64,000 nucleotides of DNA from Gallionellaceae bacterium (GCA_028714875.1 JAQTLN010000010.1:62001-126000); one strand, 5' to 3'; positions 42,796 through 52,122 are shown, counted from the stretch's first letter. The notes: generated by a model from the letters alone, not told the origin. Numbers and translations are program-made.

Positions 42796-45354
42796 ATGCC
42801 TGAAACAGGAAACCCGCCCACTCTTGCCGACGCCGCTGGAAAGGTGGAAGGCAGCACGGAAGCGCGGCGCCAGGTCACGTTGCTGAAAACGGGCGCTTTG
42901 CAGAATGCGATCCTCAACAGCGCCAACTTTTCGAGTATTGCCACCGACGAAAAGGGCGTTATTCAAATATTCAATGTCGGCGCGGAACGCATGCTGGGCT
43001 ACGCGGCCGCCGATGTCCTGAACAAGATCACCCCGGCTGACATTTCCGATCCGCGAGAAGTGATCGCGCGCGCCAAGGCGTTGAGCGCCGAACTGGGAAC
43101 CCCGATTGCGCCGGGCTTCGAGGCCTTGGTGTTCAAAGCCTCGCGCGGCATCGAGGACATCTACGAGCTGACCTACATCCGCAAGGATGGCAGCCGCTTT
43201 CCGGCTGTCGTGTCGGTCACCGCGCTGCGCGACGATCAACGCGCCATCATCGGTTATCTATTGATCGGCACCGACAACACCGCGCGCAAGCAGATCGAGG
43301 CAGAGCGACAGCATTTACTCGAGGTTCAGGAGGAAACGAATAAACACCTGCAGCGGACCAACGTCACGCTACAGATCAGCGAGGAAAGGCTTGCCGTTAC
43401 GCTCAACTCCATTGGTGATGCGGTGATCGCCACCGATGCCGAAGGGCGTGTGACGCTCCTGAACCCCTTGGCGCAAAAGCTCACCGGTTGGACGCAGGCG
43501 GCAGCCACCGGTCGCCCGGTGGACGAGATTTTTCACATCATCAACAAGGAAACCCGTCGCCCCTCCACCATCCCGGTGATCGATACTTTGGCGCATGGCA
43601 CGATCCAAGGCCTGGCCAACCACACCGTACTGATTGCACGCGATGGCAGCGAGTGCGATATCGCCGACAGTTGCGCACCGATTCGCGACCGCGACGGTCA
43701 GGTGATCGGCGCCGTGTTGGTGTTCCGCGATGTCACCGGGGAATATGCCGTGCAGCAAGCTTTGCGCGACCAGCAGTTCTACACACGCTCGCTCATTGAA
43801 TCCAATATCGACGCGCTGATGACAACCGATCCGGCCGGCATCATTACCGACGTCAACCAACAGATGGAAGCACTCACCGGTTGCACGCGAGACGAGTTGA
43901 TCGGCACGCCCTTCAAACGTTATTTCACCGACCCGGAGCGGGCCGAGGCAGGCATCAAGCGGGTGCTGAGCGAAAAGAAAGTGACCGACTACGAACTCAC
44001 CGCGAACCACAAGCGCAACGGGGAAACGGTGGTGTCCTACAACGCGGCCACCTTCTACAGCGCTGATGGCAAGCTACAGGGCGTGTTCGCCGCCGCGCGC
44101 GATGTCACCGAGCGCAAACGCCTGGACCAGGTGCTGCTGGACAAGAACACTGAACTGGAAAGCGCCAAATTGGTGGCGGAAAAAGCCAACCTCGCCAAGT
44201 CGAATTTCCTTTCCAGCATGAGCCATGAGTTGCGCACTCCGCTCAATGCCATCCTCGGCTTCGCCCAGTTGTTGGAGGCCGGTTCACCGCCACCCACGGA
44301 CACTCAGGTGGTCAGGCTGAACCAGATCATCAAAGCAGGCTGGTATCTACTGGAGTTGATCAACGAGATCCTTGATCTCGCGGTGATCGAGTCCGGCAAG
44401 TTATCGCTGTCGCGAGAAGCGGTGTCACTGACCGAGGTCATGCGCGAATGCCAGGCCATGATCGAACCGCAGGCGCAACAGCGCGGCATCCATATGAACT
44501 TTCTTCCATGCGACAACACCTGGTTTATCAATGCCGATCAAATCCGAATAAAGCAGGTGCTGATCAATCTGCTTTCCAATGCGATCAAATACAACCGCGC
44601 GCATGGAACCGTGGTGGTGGCATGCACCGCCATCACGCCGGAACGCATACGCATCAGCATCAAAGACAGCGGTATGGGGTTGACCGCGGAAAAAATGGCG
44701 CAGCTATTTCAGCCGTTCAACCGGCTCGGACAAGAGATGGGCAGCGAAGAAGGGACGGGGATCGGCCTGGTGGTCGCCAAGCAACTGGTCGAACTGATGG
44801 GCGGCGGCATCGGTGTGGAAAGCACGGTCGGGATGGGCAGCGAATTCTGGATTGAAATGATCAGGGACGTGATGCCGCAGCTTGCCGCCGGCAATACCAT
44901 ACCCACGGAATCTTCGCCGCAAGCCCAGGGAAACGCGGTGCGGCGTACGCTCCTCTATGTGGAAGACAATCCGGCCAACCTGATGCTGGTCGAGCAAATC
45001 ATCGAGGACCACCCGCATATACGTCTGCTGAGCGCGAACGAAGGCAATCTCGGCATCGCGCTGACGCGCGCGCATCACCCGGATGTGATCCTGATGGACA
45101 TCAATCTGCCTGGCATCAGCGGCTTTCAAATGCTGCAAATCCTGCGTGAAGATCCGTTGACGGCACGCATTCCGGTGCTCGCCATCAGTGCCAATGCCAT
45201 GCCGCGCGATATTGAGAAGGGCCTGGAGGCAGGGTTTTTCCGCTATCTCACCAAGCCGATCAAGGTCAACGAATTCCTGGTGGCGCTGGATGAGGCGCTG
45301 GCGCTCACGGAAACGGAATCAGACGGCGCGGTGACGCCGGAACCCGCATCATGA
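42796..45354 (+). CDS. Hybrid sensor histidine kinase with three PAS domains and a receiver
   Basis: An 852-residue protein without membrane segments. Three PAS domains occupy roughly 40-160, 200-315 and 330-445. A HisKA domain follows, with phospho-accepting His477 in SHELRTPLNA. The HATPase domain has N-box NLLSNAIKYN, GMGL and GTGIGL. The C-terminal receiver has phospho-acceptor Asp768 in LMDINLPG and Lys in LTKPIK. It senses a cytoplasmic signal, perhaps redox or a ligand, and passes phosphate through its receiver. It overlaps the next gene by four bases (ATGA), starting a four-gene signalling operon with no separate phosphotransfer protein. Confidence 0.92.
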   Translation: MPETGNPPTLADAAGKVEGSTEARRQVTLLKTGALQNAILNSANFSSIATDEKGVIQIFNVGAERMLGYAAADVLNKITPADISDPREVIARAKALSAELGTPIAPGFEALVFKASRGIEDIYELTYIRKDGSRFPAVVSVTALRDDQRAIIGYLLIGTDNTARKQIEAERQHLLEVQEETNKHLQRTNVTLQISEERLAVTLNSIGDAVIATDAEGRVTLLNPLAQKLTGWTQAAATGRPVDEIFHIINKETRRPSTIPVIDTLAHGTIQGLANHTVLIARDGSECDIADSCAPIRDRDGQVIGAVLVFRDVTGEYAVQQALRDQQFYTRSLIESNIDALMTTDPAGIITDVNQQMEALTGCTRDELIGTPFKRYFTDPERAEAGIKRVLSEKKVTDYELTANHKRNGETVVSYNAATFYSADGKLQGVFAAARDVTERKRLDQVLLDKNTELESAKLVAEKANLAKSNFLSSMSHELRTPLNAILGFAQLLEAGSPPPTDTQVVRLNQIIKAGWYLLELINEILDLAVIESGKLSLSREAVSLTEVMRECQAMIEPQAQQRGIHMNFLPCDNTWFINADQIRIKQVLINLLSNAIKYNRAHGTVVVACTAITPERIRISIKDSGMGLTAEKMAQLFQPFNRLGQEMGSEEGTGIGLVVAKQLVELMGGGIGVESTVGMGSEFWIEMIRDVMPQLAAGNTIPTESSPQAQGNAVRRTLLYVEDNPANLMLVEQIIEDHPHIRLLSANEGNLGIALTRAHHPDVILMDINLPGISGFQMLQILREDPLTARIPVLAISANAMPRDIEKGLEAGFFRYLTKPIKVNEFLVALDEALALTETESDGAVTPEPAS

Positions 45355-46307
45355 TCAGCCCCGACGATATGCTTGCCGCCAGTATCCTGATCGTGGATGA
45401 CAAGGAAGCCAATGTGCTGTTGCTGGAGGAAATGCTGCGTGATGCCGGCTATCGCGGCATTGCGTCGACCATGGACCCGGAAGCCGTTTGTGAACTGCAT
45501 CGCGCTCATCACTACGACCTGATTGTGCTCGATCTGAAGATGCCAGGCATGGACGGCTTTCAGGTCATGGAAGGCCTGAAGGAAATCGAAGCCGATGGCT
45601 ACCTTCCCGTGCTCGTGATGACGGCCGAACCGGGCCACAAAGTGCAGGCGCTGGCCGCCGGCGCGAAAGACTTCATCAGCAAACCATTCGACTTGATGGA
45701 AGCCAAGGTACGCATTCACAACCTGCTGGAAGTGCGCTTGTTGTACAAGCAACTGGAGGAATACAGCCGTGCGCTGGAATCCCTGGCGCTGCATGACTCG
45801 CTGACCGGGCTACCGAATAGACGGCTTTTGTTTGACCGGCTTGAGTTGTCCATCGCCCATGCACACAGGAACAACAGCACGATGGCGGTGATGTATCTGG
45901 ATCTGGACGGGTTCAAGCAGATCAATGACACCTTGGGGCACGATGCGGGCGACGCGCTGCTGGGTATGGTCGCCGCGCGCCTGGAGGCCGCGGTACGGCA
46001 AGAGGACACGGTCGCGCGCATGGGGGGCGACGAATTCGTGATCGGCTTGTGGGAAATAAGCCATGCCGACGCCGCGGCCAAGTTGGCGTCAAAAGTAATC
46101 CAGGCAGTGTCACGCCCCTATCGCATTCAAGACCGCGGCGTGAGCGTGACCGCCAGCGTCGGGGTCGGTATCTATCCCCTGCATGGGGAGGATGTGGAAA
46201 CGCTGATGAAGAGCGCGGATCTGGCCTTGTATGAGGCCAAGCGTTCAGGCAAGGGCGACTACCGTATCGCGGCGCGCGGCGACCTGTCAGCGATGGCGCA
46301 GGGTTGA
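45351..46307 (+). CDS. Response regulator with GGDEF diguanylate cyclase output
   Basis: A 318-residue protein: an N-terminal receiver with phospho-acceptor Asp61 in LIVLDLKMPG, Lys111 in ISKPFD, and a C-terminal GGDEF domain. The active-site GGDEF is at residues 225-229 and an inhibitory RQED (RxxD I-site) lies five residues before it, so it should make c-di-GMP and be product-inhibited. The likely phosphate donor is the hybrid kinase upstream, which it overlaps. The YcgR-like protein at 35475 is a possible local reader of the c-di-GMP made. Confidence 0.94.
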   Translation: MISPDDMLAASILIVDDKEANVLLLEEMLRDAGYRGIASTMDPEAVCELHRAHHYDLIVLDLKMPGMDGFQVMEGLKEIEADGYLPVLVMTAEPGHKVQALAAGAKDFISKPFDLMEAKVRIHNLLEVRLLYKQLEEYSRALESLALHDSLTGLPNRRLLFDRLELSIAHAHRNNSTMAVMYLDLDGFKQINDTLGHDAGDALLGMVAARLEAAVRQEDTVARMGGDEFVIGLWEISHADAAAKLASKVIQAVSRPYRIQDRGVSVTASVGVGIYPLHGEDVETLMKSADLALYEAKRSGKGDYRIAARGDLSAMAQG

Positions 46308-46364
46308 CGTAAGTTGCCCGCACAGGATTGGGGCTCAGCAAGTGAACGAACGAGGACAAAGACA

Positions 46365-47213
46365 ATGATTAGCGAACAAGAAATTCTCAACGCCCATGTT
46401 CTGATCGTGGACGACCAGGAAGCCAATGTGCAGTTGCTGGAGGATTTGCTGCGTGAAGCCGGCTACCAGAACGTGGACGCGACCATGAATCCGCACGAAG
46501 TCTGCGCGCTGCATCGCAATATCCACTACGACCTGATCCTGCTCGACCTGCAGATGCCCGGCATGGATGGATTCCAGGTGATGGAAGGCCTCAAGACCAA
46601 CGATGCGGACGGCTACCTGCCGGTGCTGGTGATCACCGCCCAACCTGGCCACAAGCTGCACGCCCTGCAGGCCGGCGCCAGGGACTTCATCAGCAAGCCG
46701 TTCGATCTGGTCGAAGTCAGGACGCGCATCCGCAACATGCTGGAAGTGCGCCTGTTGTACAAAAAACTCGAGGACTACAACCAGGAGCTGGAACAGACGG
46801 TGCGGGAACGGACCGCCCAACTGCGCGAGAGCGAAGCGCGCTATCGCAGCCTCACCGAGCTGGCCTCCGACTGGTACTGGGAGCAGGACGAGAACATGCA
46901 CTTCACCAAGGTTTCCGGCCCGGTTCTGGAAATGCTCGGCATCCAGGTGGACGGCCTGGCGGGCGATGTCGGTACGGTTCAGGCGGCAGGCTGGAATGAG
47001 TCGGAGCGGAAGATCCTGCAGGCGACCATCGCCACCCGCCAACCCTTCCTGGATTTCCTTTTCAGCCGTGTCAACGCCGATGGCTCGAAACAACAGTTCC
47101 GGGTGAGTGGCGAGCCGATGTTCACCCAATCCTGTCGCTTCATTGGTTATCGCGGAATCGGCGTGGAAGTCACCAGCAAGGAATTGACGCTCAGTGATGT
47201 CCACATCCTCTAG
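46365..47213 (+). CDS. Response regulator with PAS output
   Basis: A 282-residue protein whose receiver (Asp61 in LILLDLQMPG) closely resembles that of the preceding gene, including MDGFQVMEGLK and GHKLHALQAGARDFISKPFDL, so the two arose by duplication. A coiled-coil linker (KLEDYNQELEQTVRERTAQLRESEARYRSL) leads to a PAS-like domain at 170-275 (ELASDWYWEQDENMHFTKVS). No DNA-binding or enzymatic domain is present, so it may act by protein contact. The frame ends 17 bases inside the next gene. The ATG at 46365 follows GAGGAC. Confidence 0.88.
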   Translation: MISEQEILNAHVLIVDDQEANVQLLEDLLREAGYQNVDATMNPHEVCALHRNIHYDLILLDLQMPGMDGFQVMEGLKTNDADGYLPVLVITAQPGHKLHALQAGARDFISKPFDLVEVRTRIRNMLEVRLLYKKLEDYNQELEQTVRERTAQLRESEARYRSLTELASDWYWEQDENMHFTKVSGPVLEMLGIQVDGLAGDVGTVQAAGWNESERKILQATIATRQPFLDFLFSRVNADGSKQQFRVSGEPMFTQSCRFIGYRGIGVEVTSKELTLSDVHIL

Positions 47214-47940
47214 CCCGAATCAGAACCATCTTCTCGCCGCCCTGCCCACGGTGGAATTCGAGTCCTTGGCCGCGCATCTGGAACTGGTCACGTTGCCGCT
47301 CGGTGAAATGCTCTACGAACCCGGCGGCCAGATGCGGCACGCCTTTTTCCCCACCAGCGCCATCGTCTCGCTGCATTACGTCATGGCGGATGGCGCTTCG
47401 GCCGAATCCGCCGGAGTGGGCAATGAGGGCGTTGTCGGTGTTTCGCTGTTCATGGGTGGGAATACCACGCCCAGCGCGGCCGTGGTGCAAACCGCCGGCC
47501 ACGCCTACCGCCTGGAGAGCCGCAAGCTGGTTGAGGAATTTAATCGCGCCGGTCTGATGCAGCGTTTGATGCTGCGCTACACCCAGGCGCTGATGACCCA
47601 GATGGCGCAGACCGCGGCCTGCAATCGGCATCATTCGGTGGAACAGCAACTCTGCCGCTGGTTGTTGTTGACGCTCGATCGCATGGCGACGAACGAGTTG
47701 GTTATGACCCAGGAATTGATCGCCAGCATGCTCGGCGTGCGCCGCGAAGGCATTACCGAGGCCGCCGGCAATTTGCAGCGCGCGGGGGTGATCAGTTACC
47801 GCCGTGGCCACATCGCCGTGCTCGATCGCCACGGCCTGGAGGCGCGCGTCTGCGAATGCTATGCGGTGGTCAAGACGGAACTGAAGCGACTGCTGTCCGA
47901 CGTGCGCTATCGCCAGGGCACAGATGCCGGCGGCCACTGA
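47197..47940 (+). CDS. Crp/Fnr-like transcription regulator, paralogue 1
   Basis: A 247-residue regulator. The cupin-like sensor part contains LPLGEMLYEPGGQMRHAFFPTSAIVSL, an atypical Crp N-domain with RH-x-FFP, and GVVGVSLFMGG. The C-terminal winged helix contains VMTQELIASMLGVRREGITEAAGNLQRAGVI, a good helix-turn-helix. It lacks the Fnr iron-sulfur cysteines and the Crp cAMP-binding motif in full. It overlaps the REC-PAS gene, so it is probably the output of this operon. It is very similar to the proteins at 49947 and, less so, at 50947. A GTG directly before the ATG is an alternative start. Confidence 0.87.
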   Translation: MSTSSSPNQNHLLAALPTVEFESLAAHLELVTLPLGEMLYEPGGQMRHAFFPTSAIVSLHYVMADGASAESAGVGNEGVVGVSLFMGGNTTPSAAVVQTAGHAYRLESRKLVEEFNRAGLMQRLMLRYTQALMTQMAQTAACNRHHSVEQQLCRWLLLTLDRMATNELVMTQELIASMLGVRREGITEAAGNLQRAGVISYRRGHIAVLDRHGLEARVCECYAVVKTELKRLLSDVRYRQGTDAGGH

Positions 47941-48024
47941 AGGCGCCCGAACGCAGCAGCGGGTGCGTAGCGGGTTATCGAAGGCGCTTTTCTCGTGAAC
48001 TGATGATGCGGTTGGCGCGGCGGT

Positions 48025-48123
48025 TCCCCCCTTTACCAAAGGGGGGTTAGGGGGGATTTCTGAGGCGGCTACTCAGGCAAACGTCGCTAAATCCACCTCG
48101 GTCCCCCTTTGAAAAAGGGGGAA
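48025..48123. repeat. G/C-rich palindromic intergenic repeat, copy C
   Basis: CCCCCCTTTACCAAAGGGGG, then GGGGGGATTTCTGAGGCGGC, then CCCCCTTTGAAAAAGGGGG. The interior is nearly identical to the copy at 2088-2244. DNA to its right (to about 48160) matches, in reverse complement, DNA to the left of the copy at 53579-53680. Confidence 0.88.
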
Positions 48124-48249
48124 GTCACGTACCCATCGGCTTTCGCGCCTATCACGAGCCAACGCACAAAACACCTTGTCGAAGCCACGAACGCCACTAT
48201 CCCAGAGGCTTTTCGAGGATAAGTAAGCGGTCAACCGCCGTTTCCAGAA

Positions 48250-48462
48250 TCAATACTTGCCGCTGTCGGTGTTGTTGCCTTTGGCTGTGTCCTGGATGTT
48301 TTCACCCACTTGCTCAATCTTCTGCCCGGTCTTTTCCATCGCGTCGTCGACCTTCTTGCCGGCCACTTCCATCGGGCCTTCCTGCTTCTGGCAACCGGGT
48401 AGCGCGATGAGCAAAACACTGACGGCCAGGCCAGCGCCGAGGATTGTTCCGAATTTCGTCAT
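48250..48462 (-). CDS. Small lipoprotein with amphipathic helix, paralogue of 52123
   Basis: A 70-residue lipoprotein: MTKFGTILGAGLAVSVLLIA then lipobox LPGC and QKQEGPMEVAGKKVDDAMEK. The rest is a charged helix with heptad-like repeats and ends NNTDSGKY. It is clearly related to the protein at 52123-52350 (PGCQKKEGPAERAGKELD). AGGAG lies before the ATG. Function unknown; such proteins are usually envelope-stress linked. Confidence 0.8.
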   Translation of the reverse strand: MTKFGTILGAGLAVSVLLIALPGCQKQEGPMEVAGKKVDDAMEKTGQKIEQVGENIQDTAKGNNTDSGKY

Positions 48463-48548
48463 GGGATTCTCCTGTTGATCCGCGCGCGCGCGGTGGTGGT
48501 CTCGCGCCACGCTGACCAGGCTGGTCGGCGCGGTGCGCGGGCCATCAA

Positions 48549-48758
48549 TCACTTCCCGACTTCGTGGCCGATCACACCGCCAACGGCGGCGCCGCCCACG
48601 GTTCCGACCGTGCTGCCGCCGGTCAGAATGGCACCGCCAACTGCGCCGACTCCGGCGCCGATGGCGGTGTTCTTGTCCTGCGCGGACATCCCGGCACAAC
48701 CACCAAGCAACATGGCTGCGACAGCGGCACTGAGTGTGAATTTCTGCATGGATTTCAT
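48549..48758 (-). CDS. Glycine-zipper lipoprotein (OsmB-like)
   Basis: A 69-residue lipoprotein with lipobox LLGGCAG and a Gly-zipper segment AIGAGVGAVGGAILTGGSTV followed by GTVGGAAVGGVIGHEVG. Gly-zipper helices associate in membranes, and OsmB-like lipoproteins respond to osmotic stress. Two Met start positions are close (MKSM), with AGAGGTAATC upstream. Confidence 0.82.
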   Translation of the reverse strand: MKSMQKFTLSAAVAAMLLGGCAGMSAQDKNTAIGAGVGAVGGAILTGGSTVGTVGGAAVGGVIGHEVGK

Positions 48759-48815
48759 TTGATTACCTCTATCTGAATATGGTCCTCCCGGTACGGCGTA
48801 CCGGGCGGTTTCGAC

Positions 48816-49397
48816 TTACGACTTACCAAAGTGCGCTTTGGCTTGATTCACACAAACCTCTTTTGCACCACCAGTCAGAGCGTCGCACTTTTCCTTCGCC
48901 ACCTTGTATCGGGCATCCAGCGTGTCCGCCGCGGCGTCCTTCCGGGCTTCGCTGATCTCGCTCCTGGCGGTGGCCGTCGCGGCCGAGGTCTTCAGTTCAG
49001 CCTTGGCGCCGGCCTTGACGCTGGTCTGCGCGGCCTTCGCCTCCTTCACGCAAACATCTTTCACGTTGCCGGCCACGTCGTCGCACTTTTCATTGGCCAC
49101 CGCATAGTCGGCATCCGCCTTGGCGACGCGCGCCAGGTAGTGGTTCTTCCGGGTGGGCTTGTAGCTGGCTTCGAGTTCGGCCAGGGCGACTTTTTCCTGG
49201 CCCTTGGCCTCGGCCGCGCAAATATCGTTCAGGTTGCCGGCCAACGGCGCGCAGTTCGCCTTGCTTGCCTTGTACTCGAGCGCAATCTTGTCCTTGCCGG
49301 CCTTGTAGTCGGATTTGGAAATACCTTCCGCCATCGCGCCGGCGTTTACCGTCATGCCGAGTGCCAGCAGGAGAATGTTGATATTGAAAGTTTTCAT
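48816..49397 (-). CDS. Exported protein with three Cys-pair helical repeats
   Basis: A 193-residue protein. The signal peptide (MKTFNINILLLALGMTVNAGAMA) is followed by a Lys/Ala-rich helical body. Three similar units carry spaced cysteines: CAPLAGNLNDIC, CDDVAGNVKDVC and CDALTGGAKEVC, each preceded by a charged helix (YKASKAN, YAVANEK, YKVAKEK). Each pair is eleven residues apart and may form a disulfide capping a helical hairpin. I do not recognise a named family or function. It lies with small lipoprotein genes of likely envelope-stress function. Confidence 0.75.
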   Translation of the reverse strand: MKTFNINILLLALGMTVNAGAMAEGISKSDYKAGKDKIALEYKASKANCAPLAGNLNDICAAEAKGQEKVALAELEASYKPTRKNHYLARVAKADADYAVANEKCDDVAGNVKDVCVKEAKAAQTSVKAGAKAELKTSAATATARSEISEARKDAAADTLDARYKVAKEKCDALTGGAKEVCVNQAKAHFGKS

Positions 49398-49946
49398 TTT
49401 TTGATCCTGAGGTAACGAGATTGGGGTGAGGTTCGGCAGGTCATGCCGGACCCTTTTCTCTTCGCCAGGAACGCGTTGCCTGCGACCTTCGCTGGTCGCC
49501 GCGCGGCGGACATTGCATTTGGCTCCGATGCTTCAATATTGAAGAGCAGGTTTGGCGCCGTCTGTCTGCTGACGCACATAGACGATCGAATATCCACGCG
49601 GCCGCCATCGGGAATCGCTGGGGTTCAACGAATTCCTCGTGCTCGGCCTTCCCGCCCTGGCCTACGCGGCGGTGCTACCCGGCTAAGGAAACGCTGATTA
49701 TTTATTTCGTCACCCCGGCGAAAGCTGGGGTCCAGGTTATTGATTTCACTGGATTCCGGCCCCGGATAAGTGCATTCCGGGGTGACGTGCTATCGCCGGA
49801 ATGACGTCACCGCATTTATTCAGCGCCTTCCTAAAGAAATTCCTTACGTGGGTGTATCGACGCTGGCCTATGATCGGAGCGCTAACTCATTCGATGCAGG
49901 CCCGCCGGAAAGGTCATTGCCCGTATCCGATACTTCGAGATCACTC
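49398..49946. other. Intergenic region with a dispersed palindromic repeat
   Basis: No supported gene. An inverted repeat at 49708-49786 pairs CGTCACCCCGGCGAAAGCTGG with CCGGGGTGACG. Just before it, TAAGGAAACGCTGATT recurs at 53518 as TAAGGAAGCGCTGATT. The last 100 bases should contain the promoter of the regulator at 49947. Confidence 0.55.
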
Positions 49947-50669
49947 ATGCTCAGCAACCATGTCCCCCCCCCGCAGAACCACCTGCTTGCCGCGCTGCCG
50001 CCTGAGGAGTACGCGCACCTCTCGGCGCAACTGGAACTGGTTCCGATGCCGCTCGGCGAAACGGTTTGCGAGCCTGGCATGCCGATGCGCCACGTCTATT
50101 TCCCCACCACCTGCATCGTCTCCCTGCTCTATGTCATGGAGGATGGCGCCTCGGCCGAGATTGCCGTGGTCGGTAACGAAGGCCTCGTCGGCGTTTCCCT
50201 GTTCATGGGTGGAGAAACCACAACCAGCCAGGCCGTGGTGCAAAGCGCTGGCCACGCCTACCGCTTGAAGGGGCCGCTGTTGAAGGCAGAGTTCTTTCGC
50301 GCCGGCCCGATGCAGCGTCTCCTTCTTCGCTACACCCAGGCATTGCTGACCCAGATGGCGCAGACGGCGGTGTGCAACCGGCATCATTCCCTGGACCAGC
50401 AACTCTGCCGCTGGCTGCTCCTCAGCCTCGACCGCCTCCCATCGAACGAATTGGTCATGACTCAGGAACTGATCGCCAACATGCTCGGGGTGCGCCGCGA
50501 GGGGGTCACTGAGGCCGCCGGCAACCTGCATCGGGCCGGCCTGATCGACTACCGCCGCGGCCACATCACCGTGCTCGACCGCAAGGGCTTGGAGGCTCGG
50601 GTGTGCGAGTGCTATGCGGTGGTCAAGAAGGAGAATGATCGCTTGCTCTCGGCCTCACGGTTTCACTGA
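49947..50669 (+). CDS. Crp/Fnr-like transcription regulator, paralogue 2
   Basis: A 240-residue regulator starting MLSNHVPPPQNHLLAALPPE. It matches the protein at 47197 along its whole length, including MPLGETVCEPGMPMRHVYFP, GLVGVSLFMGGETT, RHHSLDQQLCRWLL and the helix-turn-helix VMTQELIANMLGVRREGVTEAAG. It stands alone, flanked by palindromic repeats, so it is a likely duplicate moved with or between those repeats. The frame is open upstream to 49770, but those codons lie in repeat DNA. The signal it senses is unknown. Confidence 0.87.
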   Translation: MLSNHVPPPQNHLLAALPPEEYAHLSAQLELVPMPLGETVCEPGMPMRHVYFPTTCIVSLLYVMEDGASAEIAVVGNEGLVGVSLFMGGETTTSQAVVQSAGHAYRLKGPLLKAEFFRAGPMQRLLLRYTQALLTQMAQTAVCNRHHSLDQQLCRWLLLSLDRLPSNELVMTQELIANMLGVRREGVTEAAGNLHRAGLIDYRRGHITVLDRKGLEARVCECYAVVKKENDRLLSASRFH

Positions 50670-50694
50670 TCAGTGGTTGCGATTCGAGCGGGGA

Positions 50695-50795
50695 TCCCCC
50701 CCTTTATCAAAGGGGGGCAGGGGGGATTTCTGAGGCGGCGGCCAAGTCCCTGCTTATACCCTTCGGTACCTTGATCCCCCTTTGACAAAGGGGGA
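50695..50795. repeat. G/C-rich palindromic intergenic repeat, copy D
   Basis: CCCCCCTTTATCAAAGGGGG, then GGGGGGATTTCTGAGGCGGC, and at the right CCCCCTTTGACAAAGGGGG, with a distinct middle part (CCCTGCTTATACCCTTCGG). It separates Crp-like paralogues 2 and 3. Confidence 0.85.
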
Positions 50796-50946
50796 GGCCA
50801 TTCCCTCGGGCGCTTGCTCAGCGATAACCGCGTACCCCAACCGCCATGCGCGTTATGTGCGCTAGCGTCCAGACGAGTGGTGAATATCGCCGCAGCCTGT
50901 GAAGCGCCCGTCTCGGGCCGCCTTCGCCCCCACCCGGAGAGTTCAC

Positions 50947-51654
50947 GTGCCACGCGCCCAGCCAGCTCCAGTTGCCAATCGTCTTCTTGCCGCCTTGCCG
51001 CGCAAGGATCGCCAGCGTTTCGTGGCGGGTTGCGCGGAAGTCGAACTGGTGTTCGCCGAAGTCCTGGCCGAACCCGGTGAACGCATTCGCCATGTCTACT
51101 TCCCAACGCAAAGCTTCATTTCCCTGGTCGCGCCTATTGAGGGTCGCCCCGGCCTGGAGGTGGGCATGGTCGGCGACGAGGGCATGCTCGGAATATCGCT
51201 CATCCTCGGCGTGGACGTTTCCCCGTTGCACGCCTTGGTGCAGGGTGCTGGCCCGGCGCTGCGGATGAGCGCCACGCCGTTTCGCCACGAGCTCGAACTG
51301 AGCCCGGCGCTGCAACGCCTGCTTCGGCGCTACCTTCATGTCTTGATGACACAACTCGCGCAAACAGCCGCCTGCACCCGCTTCCATCTGGTGGAGGCGC
51401 GCCTCGCCCGCTGGCTCTTGATGACGCGGGATCGAGCGCATTCGGACGAGTTTCGTCTCACCCATGAATTCCTGGCCTACATGCTGGGCGTGCGCCGCGT
51501 TGGTGTCACCAAGGCCGCGGCCGCGCTGCAACTGCGCAAATTGATCGGTTATCACCGCGGTGACATCACGATTCTCGACAGCGCCGGCCTGGAAGCGGTT
51601 TCCTGCGGGTGCTATGCGGCCGACAAAACGACTTACACCGGGATGCTGGGGTAA
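50947..51654 (+). CDS. Crp/Fnr-like transcription regulator, paralogue 3 (divergent)
   Basis: A 235-residue regulator, best started at the GTG at 50947 because GGAGA lies seven bases before it. It shares the layout of paralogues 1 and 2 ([61 protein letters not shown]) but is much more divergent. The helix-turn-helix differs in the recognition helix, suggesting different DNA targets. It also lacks iron-sulfur cysteines of the Fnr type. Function unknown. Confidence 0.83.
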   Translation: MPRAQPAPVANRLLAALPRKDRQRFVAGCAEVELVFAEVLAEPGERIRHVYFPTQSFISLVAPIEGRPGLEVGMVGDEGMLGISLILGVDVSPLHALVQGAGPALRMSATPFRHELELSPALQRLLRRYLHVLMTQLAQTAACTRFHLVEARLARWLLMTRDRAHSDEFRLTHEFLAYMLGVRRVGVTKAAAALQLRKLIGYHRGDITILDSAGLEAVSCGCYAADKTTYTGMLG

Positions 51655-51861
51655 CCGTGTTCTACCGTGTGCCGTTACTTCGCTCATATTGTTCGCCAGC
51701 GCACAGAGCGCGCCCGCAAAAAAGTGGATCGTCGCGCTGGACGAAACACCGTTTTATTCCCCCGGGCCGGCGTCATGACTCAAATTGTTGCCACGGCTGA
51801 TTACAGGCTTTCGGCGGTATGACAGATCGGTTTTTATTCAGCTTTCTAAGGAGTACGAAAA

Positions 51862-52008
51862 ATGCTCGGAACCATTGCGGTTGTGTTGATCATCCTCTGG
51901 CTGCTCGGCCTGGTTTCCTCATACACCATGGGCGGGTTCATTCACATTCTCCTGGTCGTTGCCGTGGTGATGATATTGCTGCGGGTCATTCAGGGCCGCC
52001 GTCTGTGA
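51862..52008 (+). CDS. Tiny two-helix membrane protein (lmo0937/DUF5670 type)
   Basis: A 48-residue protein reading MLGTIAVVLIILWLLGLVSS, then YTMGGFIHILLVVAVVMILL and RVIQGRRL. Two hydrophobic helices are joined by a YTMGGFIH turn, matching the lmo0937-type family of tiny membrane proteins often found in stress loci. AAGGAG lies 12 bases before the ATG. Confidence 0.85.
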   Translation: MLGTIAVVLIILWLLGLVSSYTMGGFIHILLVVAVVMILLRVIQGRRL

Positions 52009-52122
52009 CGAGCCGGAAAATGCTTATGCGGCGCGGGGAACAATAGCCGTTCGGAAAGTCCAAAACACTGAAACTCGCCATGCCCATGGCGGGGCTTGTT
52101 CAATCGCATCAAGGAGATGGAA

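Noticed and set aside
49443-49697. Small open frames between the Cys-repeat protein and Crp-like paralogue 2
   Set aside because: They lie in dispersed repeat DNA, occur on both strands equally and have no family features.
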